This document shows, one piece after another, positions 14,315 to 19,165 of a stretch of DNA of 19,165 nucleotides. Numbering within the stretch: position 1 is the stretch's first letter; each line of letters starts with the position of its first letter. Source of the stretch: an uncultured Oscillospiraceae bacterium (GTDB lineage Bacteria > Bacillota > Clostridia > Oscillospirales > Oscillospiraceae). The stretch lies in contig CAKTKU010000029.1 of the NCBI GenBank assembly GCA_934572335.1, positions 1 to 19,165 on the forward strand, in the 5' to 3' direction. Under the pieces are notes generated by a model. The model was not told where the DNA came from. It worked only from the letters and a program-made list of their open reading frames with translations, and ran no database searches. Both the position numbers and the translations under genes were made by a program.

Positions 14315-15100
14315 TCAAACCAAATGCTCGGCTTCGAGCATATCTACAAACTGCGCGGCTATCTCCTCGGCAGAGCCGGTGAAATAGTGGGTGTCGGTAT
14401 TGCGCTTGGGTGGCTCAAACACCTTCTTGGTGGAGGACGGAGAGCCGGGGATGCCGGTCCTCGCCGTGTCCGCGCCGAGTGCCTCGGCGTTCCAGATCTC
14501 GCGGGGCTTCTTGAGCGCCTTCATGATGTTGATGGGGGTGGGATAGCGCGGGGTGTTTATCTCGGCGCAGACCGTGACGAGCGCGGGGAGCTTTGCGCGC
14601 ACGCGCTGGACGCTGTCCTCAAGCGCGCGGTCACACACGACCCAGCCGTCCTGAACGTCGATGCTGCCGGCAAGCGTTATCTGCGGAATGCCGAGGTATG
14701 CCGCCGTGGCGGGACCGGTCTGTGCGGTGTCACCGTCGACCGCGTGACGGCCGAAGAGCAGGAGGTCATAGTCCCCTATCTTCTCCGCCGCCTTGGCGAG
14801 GGTGTACGCCGTGGCGAGGGTGTCCGCGCCGCCGAAGGCACGGTCGGAGAGCAGGTACGCCTCGTCGCAGCCAAGAGCGAGCGCCTTTTTCAGCACGTCC
14901 TCCGCCTGCGGAGGTCCCATGCTTATTGCGACGACCGTCGCGCCGTACTTCTCCTTGAGCTGCATCGCCGCCTCGATGGAGTTGGCGTCGAGCGGGTTTA
15001 TCATGCTCTGCACGCCCTCGCGGCGCAGGTTGCCGGTCTTGGGGTCAAGCTTGACGTCGTCCGTGTCCGGGACCTGCTTGACAAAAACAAGTATCTTCAT
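14315..15100 (-). CDS. etfB: Electron transfer flavoprotein subunit beta
   Basis: 261 residues. Starts MKILVFVKQVPDTDDVKLDP, standard for EtfB, with NPLDANSIEAAMQLKE and ALALGCDEAYLLSDRAF. The motif FGRHAVDGDTAQTGPATAAY (about 117-136) contains the DGDTAQ signature. That signature is typical of Fix/Car/Bcd-type ETFs, which carry a second FAD instead of AMP, including the electron-bifurcating ones. The ATG at 15100 has GGAGA about 10 bases upstream, 24 bases after the dehydrogenase stop. Together with EtfA it would feed low-potential or NADH-derived electrons to the dehydrogenase. Confidence 0.95.
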   Translation of the reverse strand: MKILVFVKQVPDTDDVKLDPKTGNLRREGVQSMINPLDANSIEAAMQLKEKYGATVVAISMGPPQAEDVLKKALALGCDEAYLLSDRAFGGADTLATAYTLAKAAEKIGDYDLLLFGRHAVDGDTAQTGPATAAYLGIPQITLAGSIDVQDGWVVCDRALEDSVQRVRAKLPALVTVCAEINTPRYPTPINIMKALKKPREIWNAEALGADTARTGIPGSPSSTKKVFEPPKRNTDTHYFTGSAEEIAAQFVDMLEAEHLV

Positions 15101-15124
15101 GGTATGTATATCTCCGTTATGTGA

Positions 15125-16258
15125 TTACTTGGCGAGCACCGCGCCGCTGATGACAACGCGCTGGATCTCGCTCGTGCCCTCGCCGATCTCGAGGAGCTTT
15201 GCGTCGCGGTAGAGGCGCTCAACATGGAACTCGCGGCTGTAGCCGTTGCCGCCGAGAACCTGAATGCACTCGTCGCATATCTCGCAGCACCACTTGCTGC
15301 CCATGAGCTTGAGCATTGCCGCCTCGGTGCTGTGGCGCTTGCCCTCGGCCTTCATCTGCGCGGTGTCCCAGGTCATGAGGTCCATGGCGTGGATCTTTGC
15401 CGCCATGTCGGCGAACTTGAACGCGACGCCCTGATACTTGGAGATGGGCTTGCCGAAAGCGGTACGCTCGTTGGCGTAGTTCTTGGCGATTTCCATGGCG
15501 TGCTGGGCAAGTCCGGAGGAGATGGCGCCGATGGAGATGCGCGCGCCGTCAAGCGCCATCATGGCAATCTTGAAGCCCATGCCCTCTTTGCCGACAAGCG
15601 CATCGGCGGGGAGCTTGATGTTGTCAAAGCTCAGCTCGCAGGTGGCGGAGCCGCGCATGCCCATCTTGGACTCGAACTTGCCGACGGTCAGACCCTCGGC
15701 GTCCTTGGGGACTATGAAGGTGGAGATGCCGCGCGCACCGGCCTCGGGGTCGGTCTTGGCCATGATGAGGTAGAAGTCGGCGATGCCGGAGTTGGTGATC
15801 CATGCCTTGCCGCCGTTGAGCACGTAGCTGCCGTCGGGCTGCTTCTCGGCGACGGACTTGATGCCGGCGGCATCGGAACCGGCGCAGGACTCGGTGAGAC
15901 CAAAGGCGAATATCTTGCCCTCTGCCGCGAGCGGGAGGTACTTTGCCTTCTGCTCGTCGCTGCCGTGAACGTAGATCATATCGGCGGCGAGCCAGTCGGC
16001 GTCGAGGAAGAGCGCGACGGACGCGCTGCCCTTTGCGATCTCATTGATGACTATCTCGCTCGTCACGGCGTCTCCGCCGCCGCCGCCATACTGCTCGGGG
16101 AGGTGAATGCCCATGAGCCCCGCTTCGCAGAGCTTCTTGTGAATGTCCCAGTCAAAGCCGTTTTCATCCATCCATTTGTCGCGCGGCTCGACCTCATTTT
16201 TGGTGAACTCTCTCACCATGTCGCGGATCATGATCTGCTCTTCTGTGAACTTGAACAT
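15125..16258 (-). CDS. Acyl-CoA dehydrogenase (butyryl-CoA dehydrogenase-like enoyl-CoA reductase)
   Basis: 377 residues with the complete acyl-CoA dehydrogenase layout. N-terminal helical domain (FTEEQIMIRDMVREFTKNEV); middle beta domain with FGLTESCAGSDAAG and KAWITNSGIADFYLIMAKTD; C-terminal helical domain with ERTAFGKPISKYQGVAFKFA, QVLGGNGYSREF and RLYRDAKLLEIGEGTSEIQR. The catalytic Glu is Glu360 in EGTSE. In anaerobes such enzymes with EtfAB usually run in the reducing direction on an enoyl-CoA. It resembles Bcd more than E. coli CaiA, which lacks the EGTSE form. The start is the ATG at 16258 with AAGGAG 8 bases upstream. First gene of the four-gene minus-strand operon facing the regulator. 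Confidence 0.95.
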   Translation of the reverse strand: MFKFTEEQIMIRDMVREFTKNEVEPRDKWMDENGFDWDIHKKLCEAGLMGIHLPEQYGGGGGDAVTSEIVINEIAKGSASVALFLDADWLAADMIYVHGSDEQKAKYLPLAAEGKIFAFGLTESCAGSDAAGIKSVAEKQPDGSYVLNGGKAWITNSGIADFYLIMAKTDPEAGARGISTFIVPKDAEGLTVGKFESKMGMRGSATCELSFDNIKLPADALVGKEGMGFKIAMMALDGARISIGAISSGLAQHAMEIAKNYANERTAFGKPISKYQGVAFKFADMAAKIHAMDLMTWDTAQMKAEGKRHSTEAAMLKLMGSKWCCEICDECIQVLGGNGYSREFHVERLYRDAKLLEIGEGTSEIQRVVISGAVLAK

Positions 16259-16556
16259 TTTTACTTCTCCTTTGCTGAAATTTTATTTGTATAACAGTTT
16301 CACGGAATTTGCCGCGTAAACGCATAAACTGTTATATCGTATTTATGCAACAGTTGTATGCTTTCATCGTGTTGACGCCGCTCTTTCTGTGAAAAGAATA
16401 ACGTGTGTAAAATAGTTTGTCAATCTGATTTTTGCGTTTCACACCAATTTCAGCTCTTTCAACAGAAACGGCAAAAACGCGCAGCAGTTTGAGGCGTTTA
16501 TCGTGCAACAGAATTGCGAAATTTATGACAATGCGCATAATGTGTTTTGAACTGTT

Positions 16557-16587
16557 ATATTTTTTGCGCGCCGCGCGCAAAAAATAT
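16557..16587. repeat. 31-bp palindrome next to the regulator -35
   Basis: ATATTTTTTGCGCGC (16557-16571) and GCGCGCAAAAAATAT (16573-16587) are exact reverse complements around one central C. It overlaps the fourth AACTGTT copy and abuts the -35 at 16588. T-runs precede and A-runs follow the GC core on both strands, the reverse of a terminator, so a protein-binding site is more likely. Confidence 0.75.
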
Positions 16588-16616
16588 TTGCAGTTACGGC
16601 AGCGAGCATATATAAT
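16588..16616 (+). promoter_or_regulatory. Sigma-A promoter of the regulator-dehydrogenase operon
   Basis: TTGCAG (16588-16593), a 17-base spacer and a perfect TATAAT (16611-16616). A start near 16623 leaves a leader of about 26 bases with a GGGGTG site before the ATG at 16649. Confidence 0.8.
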
Positions 16617-16648
16617 AGCTGCAAGAAAAGAATAGTCGGGGTGCGCAC

Positions 16649-17941
16649 ATGGCGATAAAAAACGAACTGATACTTTCATATATAAAAGAGCTTGCGCCGG
16701 GGACAAAGATCTCCGTGCGCAAGCTCGCAGAGCAGCTGGACGTGAGCGAAGGGACGGTGTACAAGGCGATAAAGCTGGCGGAGGCGCAGGGGCTGGTCGT
16801 GACGAAGCCGAAGGCCGGCACGTTCCGCGTGGAGACCGGCTTTGCCGCGAAGAGCGAGCCGGTGAGCCTCAAGCGGCTGGTGAAGCTGCTGGGGCTGACG
16901 ACCGTGGTGGAACCGGCGGACTATGACCGCGTGATAGAGCGCATCGTGATATGCGACGGGAGCGAGGCGCAGCTGCGCGCCGCGCTGGACGCCTCCCCCG
17001 CCGGGAACGCATCCGTGCTGTGCCTCGTCGGCGCGCGGGCGGATATGCAGGCGCTCGCGGTGGAGCTGGGGGCAAACCTGCTGCTGACGGGCGGCGCGTC
17101 CGCCGCCGCGCTCACGCTCATCGCGGCGGAGCGTGCGGGGCTGAGCGTTCTGAGCTGTTTGCAGGACACGTATATGATACTGCGCCTCATGGACGAGAAC
17201 ATCGGCGCGCTGCAAACGAGCGCGGACACCGTGCGCAGCTGGATGAAAACGCCGAACTATATATTCTCAAACGACGTTGTCGCCGACTGGCACAGGATGT
17301 ACGAGAGCAGCGCGGCGGTCACGGCGTACCCGGTCGTTGACGAAAACCTGCGGCTGTGCGGGGAGCTGGACGTCGCGAAGGCGTTCGCGTCCAACCCGTC
17401 ACAGCGCATATCCGGAATACTCAGCCCCGGCGAGGGTCAACTCAGCTTTGACGAGCAGGACAGCATTCTCCACGCCGCGGAGACGATGCTGATCTCCGGG
17501 CGCAGCGTCGCCGCGGTGACGAGCGGCGGGAAAATGAGCGGCACGGTGGACATTGCGGACATGCTGCGCTATACGCTCTACTCCCACGACGCGCCGGAGC
17601 AGCTGGGATACGGGATGTTCCTTGAGGCGGCGGAAGCGCCCGGCACGGCGGACGGGCGGTACTTCCATCTACGGCTGCCGCGCGGGGAGGAGGAGCCGTC
17701 CTCGCTCGCCCTGCCGATAGTGCTGTCCGCCGCGCACCGCCACGCGGAGGAGCTGCTGGGCAGCGGGTGTACACTGGAAAGCGGGACGTTCTTCTCCTCC
17801 AAACCCGTGGAGCGCGGGGAAAACCTGATGCTCTCCAGCAGCGTTGCCAAGCACGACGCGCAAAGCTGCACGCTGGAGGAAGAGATATTCGACGAAGGCT
17901 GCTCCTACGTCAAGGCAGTGGTCATGTTTTCGTGCAAGTGA
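16649..17941 (+). CDS. HTH-DRTGG-CBS-hotdog transcription regulator (YtoI-like)
   Basis: 430 residues. Domains in order: an N-terminal winged helix of GntR-like type (about 1-62; ISVRKLAEQLDVSEGTVYKA, then a wing ending KAGTFRV); a DRTGG domain (about 75-185; NLLLTGGASAA); two CBS motifs (about 200-310; VTAYPVVDENLRLCGEL and SVAAVTSGGKMSGTVDIADM); and a C-terminal hotdog/thioesterase-like domain (about 318-430). The order matches B. subtilis YtoI, a CBS-hotdog transcription factor. CBS pairs usually bind adenine nucleotides and hotdog folds bind acyl-CoA or acyl thioesters, so sensing CoA-ester or energy state is a reasonable inference. It lies divergent to the dehydrogenase-etf-CoA-transferase operon and 12 bases before a second dehydrogenase gene. 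Confidence 0.88.
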   Translation: MAIKNELILSYIKELAPGTKISVRKLAEQLDVSEGTVYKAIKLAEAQGLVVTKPKAGTFRVETGFAAKSEPVSLKRLVKLLGLTTVVEPADYDRVIERIVICDGSEAQLRAALDASPAGNASVLCLVGARADMQALAVELGANLLLTGGASAAALTLIAAERAGLSVLSCLQDTYMILRLMDENIGALQTSADTVRSWMKTPNYIFSNDVVADWHRMYESSAAVTAYPVVDENLRLCGELDVAKAFASNPSQRISGILSPGEGQLSFDEQDSILHAAETMLISGRSVAAVTSGGKMSGTVDIADMLRYTLYSHDAPEQLGYGMFLEAAEAPGTADGRYFHLRLPRGEEEPSSLALPIVLSAAHRHAEELLGSGCTLESGTFFSSKPVERGENLMLSSSVAKHDAQSCTLEEEIFDEGCSYVKAVVMFSCK

Positions 17942-17953
17942 GGATGAAAAACG

Positions 17954-19090
17954 ATGTATATACTGAATGAACGGCAGGAAAAGCTGAAAAATGAAGTGAA
18001 GGCGTTCGTTGACCGGGAGGTCATACCCGCCGCGTCGGAATACGACCGCAGCGGGGTGTTCCCGCTGCCGCTCGTGCGGCGCTGCGGCGAGCTGGGCTTT
18101 GCCGGGGAGGCGCTGATGGACGGCGGGCGCTACAACGCCGTGGAGCTGTGCGTTATCCTTGAGGAGCTGGCGCGCGGGTCGGCGTCGCTGGCGCTGGCGC
18201 TGCTGCCGCAGTACCTTTCGTGCGACATTCTCTCCGCCGCCGGGGGAAAGGCGGAGCTGCTCACGCGCGGCTTCGCGCTGGAAACGCTCTTCGGCTACGC
18301 GATAAGCGAGGAGAGCGGCGGGTCGGACGTGCTCGGCATAGACACAACCGCCATCTATGACGGCGGCGAATGGGTGCTCAACGGGGCGAAGTCATGGATA
18401 ACGAACGCGGGCAGCGCGGGAGGGTACATCGTCGCGGCGCGCACGTCGCTCACGGGGCGCAGCCGGAACATCAGCCTTTTCTTCGTGGATGCCGCGGCAG
18501 AGGGACTGAGCGTGAGCAGCATGGGGGCGCTGCTGGGCGTGAACAGCTGCCCGCACGGGACGCTGACCTTCACAAACTGCCGCATTCCCGGCGAGAGCAT
18601 CATCGGTGCGGAGGACGAGGGCTACCGCCTTTTGAAGCCGACGCTGCTCACAGGGCGGCTGGGCGTCGCGGCAATCGCCGTGGGCATATCCAAGCGCGCG
18701 CTTGAGCTTGCCGCGGCGTACTCCACCAGCACCGGCAAATACGGGCGCAACCTGTCGTCCTATCAGGGCATATCGTTCATGCTGGCGGAGATGTACGCAA
18801 AGACCGCCGCGGCAAAGAGCGCGGTGTACTCCGCGGCGGAGCAGTACATGCGCCGCATGCCGCAGAGCGCCGTCAGCGTGGCGGCGGCAAAGCTGATGAG
18901 CACGGAGCTTGCGTGCGAGGTGACGAAAAGCGCGCGGCAGGTGCACGGGGCGAACGGTCTTTCCCGCGCGTTTGAGGTCGAGCGGTGCTTTCGCGACGCG
19001 CAGATGCTGACCATCGCCGAGGGGACGAGCGAGATATGCAAGATCATCATCTCCAACGCCATCACGGACGGGAAAGAGCTGGCAATATAA
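17954..19090 (+). CDS. Second acyl-CoA dehydrogenase, divergent paralogue
   Basis: 378 residues. The family layout is clear: YAISEESGGSDVLG, KSWITNAGSAGGYIVAARTS, LLTGRLGVAAIAVG, then VHGANGLSRAFEVERCFRDA and AEGTSEI with the catalytic Glu356 kept. Several flavin-contact positions differ from the first dehydrogenase. The Arg-x-x-FG stretch (ERTAFGKP) is replaced by STSTGKYGRN, the GGNG turn is GANG, and EIQR at the end is EICK. It may prefer another acyl chain or redox partner, or have weak activity. The start is the ATG at 17954 with GAGGA about 9 bases upstream. It has no Etf genes beside it, so it may share the EtfAB encoded across the divergent promoter. Confidence 0.9.
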   Translation: MYILNERQEKLKNEVKAFVDREVIPAASEYDRSGVFPLPLVRRCGELGFAGEALMDGGRYNAVELCVILEELARGSASLALALLPQYLSCDILSAAGGKAELLTRGFALETLFGYAISEESGGSDVLGIDTTAIYDGGEWVLNGAKSWITNAGSAGGYIVAARTSLTGRSRNISLFFVDAAAEGLSVSSMGALLGVNSCPHGTLTFTNCRIPGESIIGAEDEGYRLLKPTLLTGRLGVAAIAVGISKRALELAAAYSTSTGKYGRNLSSYQGISFMLAEMYAKTAAAKSAVYSAAEQYMRRMPQSAVSVAAAKLMSTELACEVTKSARQVHGANGLSRAFEVERCFRDAQMLTIAEGTSEICKIIISNAITDGKELAI

Positions 19091-19096
19091 AAATCA

Positions 19097-19121
19097 AAAC
19101 CACCGGTTGAACCGGTGGTTT
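19097..19121 (+). terminator. Hairpin after the second dehydrogenase gene
   Basis: AAACCACCGGTT (19097-19108) pairs with 19110-19121; in practice a 10-bp stem with loop TTGAA, flanked by A's and three T's. It begins 7 bases after the stop codon and could terminate this operon, though the U-run is short. It may equally be part of the element end described for the following bases. Confidence 0.55.
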
Positions 19122-19125
19122 GAAC

Positions 19126-19165
19126 AGACCCTATAAGGGTCTATCTCCTGTGGTGGCTCCCTAAA
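19126..19165. repeat. Second hairpin and the start of a third, possible mobile-element end
   Basis: AGACCCT (19126-19132) pairs with AGGGTCT (19136-19142) around ATA. The window then ends in TGGTGGCTCCCTAAA, which looks like the left half of another hairpin. Stacked short hairpins of this type border IS200/IS605-family elements in related gut Clostridia. The family call is from memory of such ends and is unproved here. Confidence 0.35.

Larger units (their letters stand above)
16259..16648. promoter_or_regulatory. Divergent control region between the two acyl-CoA operons
   Basis: 390 bases, clearly more AT-rich than its surroundings and with no convincing coding region. It holds four copies of a 7-base core: AACAGTT at 16293-16299 and 16349-16355, and its reverse complement AACTGTT at 16327-16333 and 16550-16556. 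The first two extend to a perfect 11-bp inverted pair, TATAACAGTTT (16290-16300) and AAACTGTTATA (16326-16336). For the minus operon an extended -10, TGTTATACA (16288-16296), overlaps the first copy, with no clear -35. These are the natural operator candidates for the regulator encoded at 16649. Confidence 0.7.

Noticed and set aside
13280..15124. 614-codon plus-strand open frame antisense to etfA and etfB
   Set aside because: The opposite strand carries unmistakable EtfA and EtfB motifs with good ribosome sites. The antisense product is low-complexity and matches no fold, as expected from GC-rich codon bias.
16557..16587. Palindrome read as an intrinsic terminator
   Set aside because: T-runs precede and A-runs follow the GC core on both strands, the opposite of a terminator, and it stands directly upstream of a promoter.
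16332..16706. 124-codon minus-strand frame in the divergent control region
   Set aside because: No ribosome site, odd composition, and it overlaps the promoter elements and the start of the regulator gene.
1..19165. CRISPR array, toxin-antitoxin or other defence genes
   Set aside because: No regularly spaced direct repeats and no recognisable defence or toxin domains were seen on either strand.

Overview
The window looks like the chromosome of a GC-rich, low-oxygen Clostridia member, plausibly an Oscillospiraceae-type gut bacterium. The reasons are strong AGGAGG-type ribosome binding sites, clustered same-strand operons, a BofA-family sporulation protein, a Clostridia-style ECF vitamin transporter and an acyl-CoA dehydrogenase/ETF module. 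The taxon is an inference; no rRNA or species marker is present.

Layout, left to right. (1) 1-500: a broken fragment of a phage tail gene and a perfect 15-bp inverted repeat, then tRNA-Leu(UAG) and tRNA-Gly(GCC), both on the minus strand and separated by a terminator-like palindrome. (2) 580-6924, minus strand: an operon reading parE-like, parC-like, YitT-family membrane protein, then a transglutaminase-fold lipoprotein. It has a good sigma-A promoter at 6964-6991. (3) 6925-7580: the promoter, a possible small RNA, the small sporulation gene bofA on the plus strand, and a shared terminator. (4) 7585-11663, minus strand: a complete ECF transporter (ecfA1, ecfA2, ecfT, an S component) followed by an overlapping membrane acyltransferase. 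(5) 11664-11942: the ecf promoter and two strong hairpins without U-tracts. (6) 11943-16258, minus strand: acyl-CoA dehydrogenase, etfB, etfA and a family III (CaiB/BaiF) CoA-transferase. (7) 16259-16648: a divergent control region with four copies of an AACAGTT/AACTGTT core and a 31-bp palindrome. (8) 16649-19090, plus strand: an HTH-DRTGG-CBS-hotdog regulator and a second, divergent acyl-CoA dehydrogenase. (9) 19091-19165: stacked hairpins, possibly a mobile-element end.

How the genes may work together. Regions 6-8 have the parts of a CoA-loop enoate-reduction system. The CoA-transferase activates an acid by taking CoA from the reduced product, and the dehydrogenase reduces the enoyl-CoA with electrons from the EtfAB flavoprotein, as in caffeate reduction (Car) or crotonobetaine reduction (Cai/Fix). 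No CoA ligase, hydratase or transporter lies in the window, so the substrate is unknown. The divergent regulator carries domains that plausibly bind nucleotides and acyl-CoA, and is the natural candidate to control both sides. This module is the best candidate for an undescribed system here.
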